NCBI GenBank assembly: GCA_036704045.1 | Contig: DATNQM010000019.1 | Coordinates: forward strand, 1 to 64,000 | Direction of reading: 5' to 3' | Source of the DNA: Ancylothrix sp036704045 | GTDB lineage: Bacteria; Cyanobacteriota; Cyanobacteriia; Cyanobacteriales; Oscillatoriaceae | Length of the DNA stretch: 64,000 bases | Notes under the pieces: generated by a model | Told to the model about the DNA's origin: nothing | What the model saw: only the letters and a program-made list of their open reading frames with translations | Database searches by the model: none | Position numbers and translations under genes: made by a program | Part shown: piece after piece, positions 1 to 9,183 of the stretch | Layout of the letters: every line of letters starts with the position of its first letter | How positions within the stretch are numbered: the stretch's first letter is position 1

Positions 1-515
1 TTCAATAATAGTTCTGACTTTTTCTTTCAAAGCATCTAAATTATCATAAATTCCCCAAGCTAATTGTTGTTTTATATAATGCCATACTCGCTCAATCGGA
101 TTTAGCTCTGGGCTGTAAGGTGGTTGAAAAATTAGTAAAACGTTATCTGGTATTTTCAGGGTACTGCTGTGATGAAATTTACCATTATCTACCTGCACTA
201 TATTTAGCACGTCTGGATAATGGGCTGCTAATTTATCTAAAAATATTTGGAAACATACGCTGTCTAAGTGTGAAAATTCTAACCAAAAACTTTCTCCACT
301 TTCTGGGGATACCGCCCCGTATAAATAGTAAGCCTTAAAATTCCATTGTACCTTACCTATAGGTTTTACTCCACAAGCTGTAATTCTCTTTCTTTCAATT
401 GTTTTTAACCCAATTCTCGTTTCATCAGATAACCAATATTTTAGCTTTTTTAATGGATTTGGAGTCAGAGAATCTAGCCACAAACATACTTTCAAGAGCT
501 TTGCGATTTTTTTTT
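1..515 (-). CDS. IS630-family transposase, C-terminal DDE catalytic part (frame B), partial
   Basis: Translation in the -1 frame from the A9 run stays open to the window edge and reads as an IS630 DDE domain. The first acidic residue lies in YWLSDETRIGL and the second in VQVDNGKFHH. The third is the glutamate of PYSPELNPIERVWHYIK. All three catalytic acids are present, so the domain looks intact as far as it is visible. It has no start codon of its own near the overlap, which fits expression as a frameshift fusion with the helix-turn-helix part at 492-995. The C-terminus is outside the window. Confidence 0.75.
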
Positions 516-995
516 AAACTCACTTACCGCTAATTCATCTTTTTTATTGCTGCAACGTCTTGGTACTTTTAATTTAGCTTTCATTCGATAGTGTAAATGC
601 TTATATAATGTTTGATATTTGAGCGATACTTTGTAGTTTGATGCCACCCATTCTTGAACTTCTTTGTAACTTTTAAACTCACAGTTTTTATCGCTGATTT
701 TCGCCGTTAGCAGCGTTACTATTTCAGGTGAAATCGCTCTCGGTCTTCCCTGGGTCTGGCGGTTTTTTAATAGCTCTTGCATCCCTCCATCTTTATATTG
801 TTTCAACCATCTTTGCACTGTACTTCTATGCACTCCTAAACGTTCTGATACCTCTGTAATACTCTGGCAATTTCCTGATTTTAACCAATAAAATGCCTGA
901 ATCTTTTGCCGATTAGTTAGAGTCCGTTGCTTTTTTAATATTAGTTTTAACTCGCTGGCGGGCATCTGAATAATTTGTTGATAATTTACTTTCAT
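492..995 (-). CDS. IS630-family transposase, N-terminal helix-turn-helix part (frame A)
   Basis: The 167-residue product holds a helix-turn-helix of the kind seen at the front of IS630/Tc1-mariner transposases. It shows VSERLGVHRSTVQRWL near residues 49-64, then a second winged-helix region containing GRPRAISPEI, both for binding the element's ends. The frame ends shortly after a run of nine A on the coding strand (T9 at 507-515 on the plus strand). Just before that run the next frame opens and carries the catalytic domain. This is the usual layout of IS630 elements that make full-length transposase by -1 ribosomal slippage on an A-rich site. Whether slippage happens here, or the run is a disabling indel, cannot be told from sequence. 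Confidence 0.8.
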   Translation of the reverse strand: MKVNYQQIIQMPASELKLILKKQRTLTNRQKIQAFYWLKSGNCQSITEVSERLGVHRSTVQRWLKQYKDGGMQELLKNRQTQGRPRAISPEIVTLLTAKISDKNCEFKSYKEVQEWVASNYKVSLKYQTLYKHLHYRMKAKLKVPRRCSNKKDELAVSEFKKKSQSS

Positions 996-1050
996 TTAAC
1001 AATCCTTTTTTTCTATTGTAGCATATCTTTAGAGAAATGGTATAACATAT

Positions 1051-3957
1051 TTACTTATCATTAATCACTTCAACAATGCCTGTAGTTCCATCAATTCTCA
1101 CTTGTTGTCCATCCTGCAACAATTCCATTGCATTAGAAACATCCATTACCGCCGGAATACCGTATTCTCTCGCCACAATTGCCCCGTGAGATAACCGGCC
1201 TCCCACCTCAGCAATTATACCTACCGCCCTGGCCAACAATGGCCCCCAACCGGCATCTGTATAAGGCACAACTAAAATTGTTTGCCGGTCAACTTCCAAA
1301 TTTGTTTGCCATTGACGCACAATTTTGATGTTTCCTTCAACAATTCCTGGGCTGCCCCCAATACCCCGTAAAATTGTCTCACCCAGCCCAATTTCCCTAA
1401 CCCCAGGCACCGGCGGTATATTTCCATAGACAATAAAGGGAATATTTGTTAAATTTCTATCATTTTCTAGTTGATTTTTTCGGGTTTCAATGAGATTTTT
1501 TACATCCCCTATATCATCAATTTTTCCCTCTACTAACTGACGAATTTCGGCAAATTCCAGATAAAAAATATCTCCTTCAGCTTCTAAAATATCTGAATTC
1601 AAAAATCCTTTTTCTAAGGCTACAAATAAAAACCGTATCTCTGCTAAAAATTGACTATAAATAGCTGCTACTTGTCCCTTCAGATTTAATCGTTTTTGGA
1701 CATTTTTTGTTTTCCAATTTCCCTCAGCCGGTCTACTAACACCTAAAGTCGGGTGTCGTATATATTGAGCCAATAAATTCAAAACCAAGTCTGGGTTTTC
1801 TTTCCATCTTGGTACAGAAATATCCGTTGCCACATCACTCATATAACCAAAATTTTCTATAAATTCTTCAAATTTTTCTAAAATAGTATTGCCGGAGTGA
1901 ACTTTAGCTAATAAAGCAAAAATTTCTTCATTTTCTGATGGTAATTCTCCCGAATTGGGTAACAAGCGGCGGGCAGAATTTGCTAAATTTTGTAGGTAAC
2001 GTACCGCTGCAATTTCTGGCAACTGACTGTTATCTAAATCGGCTTCATTTACTTTAAGTATTCCTTGTCGTAGAGCATAACTTAATGGCGACAAAATATT
2101 ATAGTAAGTTGCTTTTTTTAGGAGGTCTAAAGTTTGCTCAATTTGTTGTAATAATTCTAGGGGTTCCGTAGGTAAAGAATTGCCTAGTTTAGCTTGAAAT
2201 GGCCGAAAGAAAAGTTCATAGTCTCGCTGAAAATCTTTTTCTAAATTCCACTCTTTTTTTAGTAATCTCAGTAAACCAGGTAACTGTTTAAAGGTAGAAG
2301 AAAGTGGAGGTTTAGTAAATTTTGCTCCTCTTGTTAAAAACTCCAAACTTTCAGGAGGTAGCCCCATTTTACGAAAAATTTCTCCCAACAATGTCGCATT
2401 AAAATAAGCACGAGAGTGATGCAGAGTTGCTGTTTGATTGAAATCTAAATCTGCTGCACTTTCGGCTAACACAATTTTAAAAATATCTCCCCAAACTCCA
2501 CAAGTTAAAGGTCGATTAATTGACCAAGTTAAAGGGCGAATGAAGCCAGGGATAACTTCTGAGGCAATTTTGCGAGTCCAAAGCGGAAAAAGGGTAGTTA
2601 CAGGACGGGCTTGCAATAACCATAAATCAGTACCATCATAGGTCCATTCAATGTCTTGGGGTATGCCGTGATATTTGCTTTCTATGTGGCGGGCTAAATA
2701 GGCTACTTCTTGAATTAAAGCGGGCGGAATATCGCCTTCTCCTTCTACTATTAATTGTAAATTTTCTGGTTTTTTCCAATCTTTATCAATTTCAATTTCT
2801 GGTACAGCAACTCGATATTGTTGGGGTGTGAATTGCCCAGAAACAATACGGCTACAATCGCCTGGTAAAGCTTCAATTACAACGAAGTTATTACTAGAAT
2901 TTACGGGGTCTCTGCTAAAAGCAACACCAGAAAAAACGCCTTTAATTTGTTTTTGAATTATTACCGCCATTGAAGTTTCTTTTAGTTGCCGGTCTTGGCG
3001 ATAAGCTTGGGCCGCAGGATTATCATAGGAAGTAAAACAGCGATTAATTGCATCTTGTAATTGTTGGGTGTTGGTAACATTTAAAATGCTTTCATATTGA
3101 CCTGCTGCGGAAGCTTTTTCGCTGTCTTCACCAATAACTGAAGAACGAACTATTAAAGGGTTTTTTAAATTGGGTTGGAGGGAATTTAAGAAAGGTTGAG
3201 GGTCGTCACCGGCCGGTAAAACCCACCCCAAAGGTACGGGATAGCCCCAGGATTTTAACTGGGATAAATTAGCAGCTTTTTGACCGACTTTTTGGGTTTC
3301 TAACGGCCGGTCTAGGGTTATAATTGCTTTATCTCCTCGGAAAAAACTAAACATTTCTTGAGAGTCCTCTTGTGCTGATGTGGTTGGTAATTCTAAATCA
3401 TCGGGAATTATTTTATAAATAAAGGCAAGTAATAGAGAAAGCAAAACTGCTACCCCAACTCGCACACTTTCGTAGGGGTGAAAAAGAGATAAAACCACTG
3501 GAAAAATAACTAAACTAGCTAGTTTTCCTAAATTTTTTTCTCGTATTAAAGTAAAGGTTACACCAGTTATTAAAAAAATAAAAATAGCAGCTTTTGGAGA
3601 GTGAATAAATACGCCCCAAACCACATTTGTTGTACCGGCCCCTTTGCTAAAGTAATACCGGCCTAAAACTAATGCCATTAAAGCGACTAATTCCCAAGCA
3701 GATCCATTTTCAAAAAAGACTCTTGCCAGTAATACTGCTAAAATACCTTTTGCTGCTTCTGAGACTACTGCCAAAATTCCGACAGTCTTTCCGCCGTGAT
3801 AAAATGCCGCAGAAACACTGATATTGCCGGTGCCCATTTGTTTCAAATTTTTGCCGGTGTAAACTTTAAAAATCCAAGCAATTAAAGGTAGTCCTCCCAA
3901 AATCGGACAGACTAACAAAATCAACAATAAACCCCAAAACTGAGTTAATGTCATCAT
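1051..3957 (-). CDS. PlsY-like membrane domain fused to a PEP-synthase-like enzyme
   Basis: This 968-residue protein starts with a multi-pass membrane region (about residues 1-190). It resembles the glycerol-3-phosphate acyltransferase PlsY, with GTGNISVSAAF and a following KG matching the PlsY GSGN...K-G block. The second PlsY motif is divergent (SKGAGTTNVVWG). From about residue 205 there is an ATP-grasp PEP/pyruvate-binding domain (IVRSSVIGEDSEKASAAGQ; DIEWTYDG...LLQARPVT), then a long helical middle. The C-terminal swivelling phosphohistidine domain has the motif GGRLSHGAIVAREYGIPAV. The enzyme order is that of PEP synthase and rifampicin phosphotransferase, which move phosphate from ATP through a histidine. 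The substrate is unknown. A role linking membrane lipid precursors with a phosphotransfer step is inference only. Confidence 0.75.
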   Translation of the reverse strand: MMTLTQFWGLLLILLVCPILGGLPLIAWIFKVYTGKNLKQMGTGNISVSAAFYHGGKTVGILAVVSEAAKGILAVLLARVFFENGSAWELVALMALVLGRYYFSKGAGTTNVVWGVFIHSPKAAIFIFLITGVTFTLIREKNLGKLASLVIFPVVLSLFHPYESVRVGVAVLLSLLLAFIYKIIPDDLELPTTSAQEDSQEMFSFFRGDKAIITLDRPLETQKVGQKAANLSQLKSWGYPVPLGWVLPAGDDPQPFLNSLQPNLKNPLIVRSSVIGEDSEKASAAGQYESILNVTNTQQLQDAINRCFTSYDNPAAQAYRQDRQLKETSMAVIIQKQIKGVFSGVAFSRDPVNSSNNFVVIEALPGDCSRIVSGQFTPQQYRVAVPEIEIDKDWKKPENLQLIVEGEGDIPPALIQEVAYLARHIESKYHGIPQDIEWTYDGTDLWLLQARPVTTLFPLWTRKIASEVIPGFIRPLTWSINRPLTCGVWGDIFKIVLAESAADLDFNQTATLHHSRAYFNATLLGEIFRKMGLPPESLEFLTRGAKFTKPPLSSTFKQLPGLLRLLKKEWNLEKDFQRDYELFFRPFQAKLGNSLPTEPLELLQQIEQTLDLLKKATYYNILSPLSYALRQGILKVNEADLDNSQLPEIAAVRYLQNLANSARRLLPNSGELPSENEEIFALLAKVHSGNTILEKFEEFIENFGYMSDVATDISVPRWKENPDLVLNLLAQYIRHPTLGVSRPAEGNWKTKNVQKRLNLKGQVAAIYSQFLAEIRFLFVALEKGFLNSDILEAEGDIFYLEFAEIRQLVEGKIDDIGDVKNLIETRKNQLENDRNLTNIPFIVYGNIPPVPGVREIGLGETILRGIGGSPGIVEGNIKIVRQWQTNLEVDRQTILVVPYTDAGWGPLLARAVGIIAEVGGRLSHGAIVAREYGIPAVMDVSNAMELLQDGQQVRIDGTTGIVEVINDK

Positions 3958-4055
3958 AAAAAAGGGAAAGAATATCTTATTGTTAAAATTTTAATTAGTT
4001 TGCAGAGAAACGGCAATGCCATTTCACCCTAACTAATTTTTTATCACAAATTTTT

Positions 4056-4538
4056 CTAAAGTTTGTAGCCAATCATTCGTAGAAAATTTTTACGATTTTG
4101 AACATCTTCAGCAGTTTCTACTCCTTTAGGAGAAAAACCATCAATCACTCCTAAAATGCCCCTTCCTTGTTCGGTTTCTGCCAAAATAACTTGTACAGGG
4201 TTTGCTGTAGCGCAGTGAATTTTACAAACTTCTGGACATTGTTTAATGGCATTCAAAAAATTAATAGGAAAAGCCTCTTTTAACAAAATCACAAAACTAT
4301 GACCGGCCCCCAAATTTTGAGCATTTTCTATGGCAGTTTTTTGTAAGACTTCATCATTGCCTGAAAACCGAATTAAACAGGGTCCAGAAGCTTCACAAAA
4401 AGCAATTGCAAACTTAACTTGAGCCGAAATACTAACCATAATTTCGTGCAAATCTTCAACGGTTTTAATAAAATGTGAGTGGCCTATAATAATATTGCAT
4501 TCTTCGGGAATTTGCATTGCAACAGTTTTGATTTCCAT
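4056..4538 (-). CDS. Adenosine-specific kinase family protein (DUF355/COG1839)
   Basis: The 160-residue product matches throughout a small, widely conserved family. Its members have been annotated as adenosine-specific kinase from structural work on an archaeal member. Recognisable stretches are FAIAFCEASGPCLIRFSGND, GAGHSFVILLKEAFPINFLN, VCKIHCATANPVQVI and the glycine-rich GRGILGVIDG near the end. The length is normal for the family. The physiological role in cyanobacteria is not settled, so the name should be taken as a family label. It stands alone between two genes on the same strand, about 100 bases upstream of the fusion gene and 90 bases downstream of cheR. Confidence 0.8.
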   Translation of the reverse strand: MEIKTVAMQIPEECNIIIGHSHFIKTVEDLHEIMVSISAQVKFAIAFCEASGPCLIRFSGNDEVLQKTAIENAQNLGAGHSFVILLKEAFPINFLNAIKQCPEVCKIHCATANPVQVILAETEQGRGILGVIDGFSPKGVETAEDVQNRKNFLRMIGYKL

Positions 4539-4626
4539 TGTTTTTTATTAATTGGTTTTAAGGGATAGGTTTGATAACTCAACTTACTATAGCTCGAAAT
4601 TCATCTCTGTGTAACCTATGGTTGTG

Positions 4627-5439
4627 TCACTCCTTGCGTCGGTAGCACACTGCTTTTTCAAAATGCACCGGCTTAAAATAGGGAACAGTGAGAGTTGTAG
4701 TTTCTGCTGCACCTAAAAATAAATAACCATCAGGATGTAATAATTGGCGCACTTGCTCTAAAATTGCTTTTCTTTTTTCCACATCAAAATAAATCAATAC
4801 ATTTCGCATAAAAATAATATCCATTTGTGGTAAAGGAGGCCAGTTTTCTACTAAATTAATCTGCCTAAAATAAACTAAACTACGAATTTCTTCGCTAAGA
4901 AACCATTGATTATGATATTTTTTAAAGTATCTATTTAAAAATGTTAAAGGTAGTCCCCTGTCAACTTCTTTTTGAGTAAAGCAACCGCCAATTGCACGAG
5001 ATAGCATTTCTGTAGAAATGTCGCTACCAATTAAGTGCATACTAGAGGAAATAATAGGAAAATATTTATGAATTAGCATAGCAATACTATAAGCTTCTTG
5101 ACCGCTAGAACAAGCCGCACACCAAATATTAAATTTACGTTGTCTTTGTTTTAAGTATTGTGGTAAAATTAATTTTTGCAAGGCTTCAAACTGAGGAAAA
5201 TCACGAAAAAAATAAGTTTCTGATACTAATAAAGACTCGATAACCTGAAGATGAATTTGCTCATAAGGAGAAGCTCTCAAAACTATTATTAATTCTTTTA
5301 AAGAACTAAGACCAGCCCGGTCAATAACCGGCCCCAACTGAAAAGCTAGTCTACTTTCTTCGTGATATCTTAAGCAGATGCCGGTGTGGGAATTTACCAA
5401 CTCGCAGATATATTCAAAATCGTCTTCGCTGAGGGGCAT
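4627..5439 (-). CDS. cheR: CheR-type protein-glutamate methyltransferase
   Basis: CheR transfers methyl groups from S-adenosylmethionine to glutamates of chemoreceptors and so sets adaptation in chemotaxis or phototaxis. The 270-residue protein has the small helical CheR N-domain (about 1-80, with SETYFFRD at the junction). The SAM-binding fold follows, with IWCAACSSGQEAYSIAM as the glycine-rich site, then LIGSDIS, FMRNVLIYFD and YLFLGAAET. The length is normal. No cheB, cheA or cheW is adjacent, but a methyl-accepting receptor gene is encoded at 12216-13985, a plausible substrate by proximity only. Confidence 0.92.
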   Translation of the reverse strand: MPLSEDDFEYICELVNSHTGICLRYHEESRLAFQLGPVIDRAGLSSLKELIIVLRASPYEQIHLQVIESLLVSETYFFRDFPQFEALQKLILPQYLKQRQRKFNIWCAACSSGQEAYSIAMLIHKYFPIISSSMHLIGSDISTEMLSRAIGGCFTQKEVDRGLPLTFLNRYFKKYHNQWFLSEEIRSLVYFRQINLVENWPPLPQMDIIFMRNVLIYFDVEKRKAILEQVRQLLHPDGYLFLGAAETTTLTVPYFKPVHFEKAVCYRRKE

Positions 5440-6179
5440 TTGTTATAAAGTGAAAGGGCTTTTACGTTATGAATTTAGTTTTAACTTAGAGTTATATTTT
5501 ACCTTCCAGTCTGCCGAAATAGTGGTTTAAATTAATTAGTTATTGCCACCCATTAATCATTTTAAAGTTAAATACAATATGTAATAGTCAAATTCCCCTC
5601 AAATTCCAAACAATATCCAAAAGCTTATAATATAAAAAAAATAGCTTAAAAATATTATGAGTTTTAATTTTGAAAATATAAATAAGATGTTAAAAAGTCT
5701 TTTTATGGGTTGGATTTTTTCATCTAATACCAATTTCCATAATTATTACTACAGTTCAAGAAAGCCACACCCTGAAAAATACCCCCTTGACAAGGGGTAT
5801 ATGGGGGGTATGTGTAGCAGAAGTCGTGTTTAGGTCTAACTCTTAGTTCTTTTTGTCACCCCTCCAGGTTAGTCGGCCTTTTTTTGGCTTGTTCTGCCCA
5901 GTTTAGGGTAGCCTCACATATTTATCATAGACCTAGGTTGGAAGGCATTAAGAAGAAACCTGAACTCGCAATCCCAGCGAGTGAAATTGTCTCTAACAGA
6001 AGGGTATCAATTACCTTTTTTATCGTATCCTTGACAAATTGTTGCCCGGACTTAAAACATTTCTTGAAGTTTTGCGAAGATTTACTAATTTGAAAAGCGG
6101 CCATGACAGAGGTATATCTACCACTGACGCCACTTCTCTATTTAAATTTTTTGGGCTACTTTGATTACCCTTTACAAAT
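5440..6179. other. Intergenic region with one dispersed repeat; no convincing gene
   Basis: AT-rich spacer between cheR and tRNA-Met. It holds the MITE-like repeat at 5725-5830. A 69-codon open frame at 5884-6093 has unusual composition and no family resemblance, and I do not call it. No other structure was recognised. Confidence 0.6.
5725..5830 (+). repeat. MITE-like dispersed repeat, copy 1
   Basis: The element begins TAATACCAATTTCC and continues through ATTATTACTACAGTTC, a C-rich/G-rich palindromic centre (ACCCCCTTGACAAGGGGT) and a closing GTATGTGTAGCAG. A second copy at 26862-26983 matches it closely at both ends. In copy 2 the right end mirrors the left end as an imperfect terminal inverted repeat. 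No coding capacity. The right boundary of this copy is less clear than the left. Confidence 0.7.
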
Positions 6180-6250
6180 GGCTCAGACTGGATTTGAACC
6201 AGTGACCGAGGGCTTATGAGTCCCTAGCTCTACCACTGAGCTACTGAGCC
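6180..6250 (-). tRNA. tRNA-Met (anticodon CAT)
   Basis: The 71-nt minus-strand sequence folds as a complete cloverleaf. The acceptor pairs GGCTCAG with CTGAGCC without mismatch, the D arm is GCTC/GAGC, and the T arm is ACTGG/CCAGT with a normal TTCAAAT loop. The anticodon loop is CTCATAA, giving CAT. The inner pair of the anticodon stem is A-G and not Watson-Crick. The perfect first acceptor pair G-C argues against initiator tRNA, which has an unpaired end, so this is elongator Met or possibly tRNA-Ile(CAT) modified by TilS. No CCA is encoded, as is common in cyanobacteria. Confidence 0.93.
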
Positions 6251-6660
6251 TTGTTTTTCAAACCTTAAATACTATAACACTTCTGACCGGCTTTAGCAAT
6301 CCCTTTTTTGAGAAATTACGAAACTTTTTTTTGAAACCCAAACTATTTGCAGTTTTCCCCTCGCTGAATTCCTTATAAGTTCAGGCTTTTTGCTTGCTTT
6401 TTCATTTAGTCAAAACTTTTGTAACGTTTTATTAAAATTATGACAAAATCAGCAAGCCTTCACAAGAACTTCACATTGTCTTGTTAGATTCTTTAAAAAG
6501 AACCCCCAAGCCGCCAATAGGGAGCCAAGTTCAATCAAACTAAAAAAAACTGACCCTCAAAGGTATTACTACCTAAAAGGGCCAACCTTTCCTAGCTTAT
6601 GAGCGTGATGCTGGCTGCAATATTAACTATCTGTGCCGTTCAAACAGCAGCCAACCGGCC
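6251..6660. other. Intergenic region, nothing recognised
   Basis: About 410 bases between the end of the M23 peptidase gene and tRNA-Met, both read on the minus strand. AT-rich, without an open frame of gene-like character. It may hold the 3' end of the peptidase transcript and the tRNA promoter, but I cannot point to defined signals. Confidence 0.5.
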
Positions 6661-9183
6661 CTAGCGAGGTAATAAGGCAATAGGGTCTACAGCACCCTGA
6701 CCGCGTGGGTGAACTTCAAAGTGCAGGTGAGGGCCGGTACTAAAGCCGGTACTACCCATCTCAGAAATTTGTTGACCTTGCTCTACTTGTTGGCCCTCGC
6801 GTACCAAAATTCGATCATTGTGAGCATAAAGAGTGATGCTGCCATCGGGGTGAGTTACCTCAACCAAATTGCCATAGCCGCCATCATTCCACTGAGCATA
6901 AGTAATTACGCCCGGAGCAGATGCAAAGATCGGAGTACCAACCGGCGCGGCAATATCAATCCCAGCATGCATACGACCCCAGCGCCAACCATAACCCGAA
7001 GAAAGTTCGCCTTTAGCCGGCCAAATATAGCCCGTAAAAACAGCGCCTCCTTTCGGGAGATAAGTATCAGGAGCAGACAACGGCGGTAAATCTGGAGATA
7101 CCATGCGGGGCTGAATTTGATCATAGGAACCAGCCCCAATAGGAGCAGTTGCTACCAGAGGTGGCTCAGAATTGCGGCTCTCATTGGGTAGGGCAGCATT
7201 AAGAGGCTCCACTTCCACAGCAGGTGCACTTGCCGTTTGACGAGTTTGGTAATTTTGGTTGGGCATCCCTGCTGTAGTCTGCTCAACATTAACTTGTAAA
7301 GCTCTAGTAGACCGATTAGGGTCAAACTCTGGGTTAACATAACGATTCGGTAGGTAAGAGTTAATCGCCCCAGGAACCTCCGAAGAATTCGTAACTGCGT
7401 TATTCAACACAGAAGGATAAGCTTGTTGCAAAGAAGCTGCCTCTCCAGACTGAGAGTGAGACGTTATTCCTTTGCTGGCTCTAGCTTTCGAGCGAATCTT
7501 ATTAATTTCAGACCGCAATCTTTCCACATAGGGATTAGCTAAGGTAGAACCATCCGCCGACACCTCCTCAGTTTCACTGACCAAAGGCATCCCTTCTTCC
7601 CTAGACTCTTTGTAATTTTCCACTAAGCCCGAAGGATTAGAAGTCTGCGAAGGCAGCGAAACTACTGGCAGAGTTGGTTCTGCTGATTCTGATTGGGTTT
7701 GGGATACAACTACCGGTAAAGGTGCGGATAGAGAGGGACTTCTTTGAGAAGATAAATCTTCTGTCGGTTTAGCTTTGGGCCGGACTGTTACCGCCGGTTG
7801 CCAAGTTCCCTTGTCATCAGAGCCTGGTAGTTTCAGGGTTTGATCAACTGCAATGGTGTTTGGATCACTTAACTGGTTAACTTTGACTAACTCAGTTTGA
7901 GGAATCCCATAGTTTCTGGAAATTCCATCAATAGTGTCACCAGGGTTAACGCGATAGGTTTGAGCCACCCCACCCGCCTGCACAGGGTCAATAACAACCG
8001 CTTCTGTGCCTTGGGGGACTATGGTAACAGTTGTAGATAAATCGGGCAGTGTTATTTTTTTAGTTTCCGGTCTTTGACTGACATCGGGAACCGCTGCCGG
8101 TACTTCTGGTGATGCCGATAAGACAACCGGTTCACTCAGCACATTTTCTCTAGTCTTTGTGGCTGCCGGTTCGTTCTCCGGCGTTAGACCAAAAGCTCTA
8201 ACAGATGCCTTGATTTGGCTTGGTCTTTGACCCACTTCTTGACGGGTCGGAGTAAATTTGGCTGCATCTTGTCTACTAGATAGGGTAGGCCCTGTGGGGG
8301 CAAAATTTGACCCGCCTAGGAGAGACTGTTGCTCCTGATTACTCTCGACTTTTGGTAAAGTCAAATTTGGCAGTTCATTGGCCCCATTTAATGAGGGTAC
8401 CGATTTTTCTGCTTTTAACGTACTTGAAAACTCCTCAGAACCCCACTCCGCCCCTGCGTTTTTTAAGCGGTTCGTTTTTTGTTGCAATTGTTGCAACGCA
8501 ACGTTTTCATTTGCTTTTAAAACTTCTTGCTTGGCGTCAAATAACTCGTTAACTTCGCCTGTTAGCTTTGTCTCTACTTGTTGGTTTAGAGTCGAGCTAA
8601 CTGATTGTGGCAACGGTTCAACTGATAGCGTCCCCTCGTTTTTCGCCCTAGCTGCTTCTACAGGAGCCACTTGCTCAATCCAGCTAATTTGGGGGGCGAC
8701 TTTTAACCTGTCGGCTTCTTGGGGGACAAACTCGGCACTGATATTGAAAGAAGATGCCAAATTTTGACTTGATCCTTGAGCAGTCGCCACAGGTAAAAGC
8801 GTTTGCTCTTTGTGTGCAGGGTTTTCTGCTCCGGGCAGACTCAGCATTGTTGCTGCATCTTGTGAGAGAGAATTTTCACTTTCACCGAAGGATGCGGCTT
8901 TTGCTGCTTCTATGCCTCCTGAGACTGCTGCCGTTGCAGTCGTATTTGCTTTTATCGGCTCTGCTGCCCAGGTTCTATCCCCTTGACGGGGCAGGAACAG
9001 ACTTGATGCACCCATTGAGATGGCTAATCCAATCATGGCGGCTTTTGTGCTCACCACTTTTTTGCCTTCTGGGGCTACCTGTTTGGGTAGTCCTGGGTTG
9101 CTTGCATTCAATCTGATGAATGAATGCACCTCAGCATCTTTGGGAGAAACAGGCTTAACCTCTTTGGGAAATGCTCGTTTCAA
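6661..9183 (-). CDS. LysM and M23 metallopeptidase (cell-wall hydrolase or its activator)
   Basis: The 840-residue protein has a hydrophobic segment near residues 46-66 (AAMIGLAISMGASSLFLP) that anchors or exports it. A long, low-complexity Ser/Gln/Pro-rich region follows. A LysM peptidoglycan-binding domain lies near residues 405-452 (TYRVNPGDTIDGISRNYGIP). The C-terminal M23 domain (about 720-840) carries zinc-ligand motifs HAGIDIAAPVGTP and HLHFEVHPRG. M23 enzymes cut peptide cross-links in peptidoglycan; NlpD/EnvC-like members instead activate amidases. The ligands look complete here, so enzyme activity is possible. A strong AAGGAGG ribosome site lies just upstream of the ATG. A hairpin in the leader is listed separately. 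Confidence 0.9.
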   Translation of the reverse strand: MKRAFPKEVKPVSPKDAEVHSFIRLNASNPGLPKQVAPEGKKVVSTKAAMIGLAISMGASSLFLPRQGDRTWAAEPIKANTTATAAVSGGIEAAKAASFGESENSLSQDAATMLSLPGAENPAHKEQTLLPVATAQGSSQNLASSFNISAEFVPQEADRLKVAPQISWIEQVAPVEAARAKNEGTLSVEPLPQSVSSTLNQQVETKLTGEVNELFDAKQEVLKANENVALQQLQQKTNRLKNAGAEWGSEEFSSTLKAEKSVPSLNGANELPNLTLPKVESNQEQQSLLGGSNFAPTGPTLSSRQDAAKFTPTRQEVGQRPSQIKASVRAFGLTPENEPAATKTRENVLSEPVVLSASPEVPAAVPDVSQRPETKKITLPDLSTTVTIVPQGTEAVVIDPVQAGGVAQTYRVNPGDTIDGISRNYGIPQTELVKVNQLSDPNTIAVDQTLKLPGSDDKGTWQPAVTVRPKAKPTEDLSSQRSPSLSAPLPVVVSQTQSESAEPTLPVVSLPSQTSNPSGLVENYKESREEGMPLVSETEEVSADGSTLANPYVERLRSEINKIRSKARASKGITSHSQSGEAASLQQAYPSVLNNAVTNSSEVPGAINSYLPNRYVNPEFDPNRSTRALQVNVEQTTAGMPNQNYQTRQTASAPAVEVEPLNAALPNESRNSEPPLVATAPIGAGSYDQIQPRMVSPDLPPLSAPDTYLPKGGAVFTGYIWPAKGELSSGYGWRWGRMHAGIDIAAPVGTPIFASAPGVITYAQWNDGGYGNLVEVTHPDGSITLYAHNDRILVREGQQVEQGQQISEMGSTGFSTGPHLHFEVHPRGQGAVDPIALLPR

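Larger units (their letters stand above)
1..1010 (-). mobile_element. IS630-type insertion sequence, partial (runs off the left edge)
   Basis: One end of an insertion sequence carrying a two-frame DDE transposase read on the minus strand. The 5' end of the transposase gene is at 995; the 3' end of the element lies outside the window, so the terminal inverted repeats and the TA target duplication cannot be identified. The right boundary near 1010 is a guess. The element sits just downstream of the large fusion gene at 1051-3957. Confidence 0.75.

Noticed and set aside
5884..6093. 69-codon open frame on the plus strand
   Set aside because: No family resemblance, no ribosome site, and composition typical of a chance frame in a repeat-bearing spacer.
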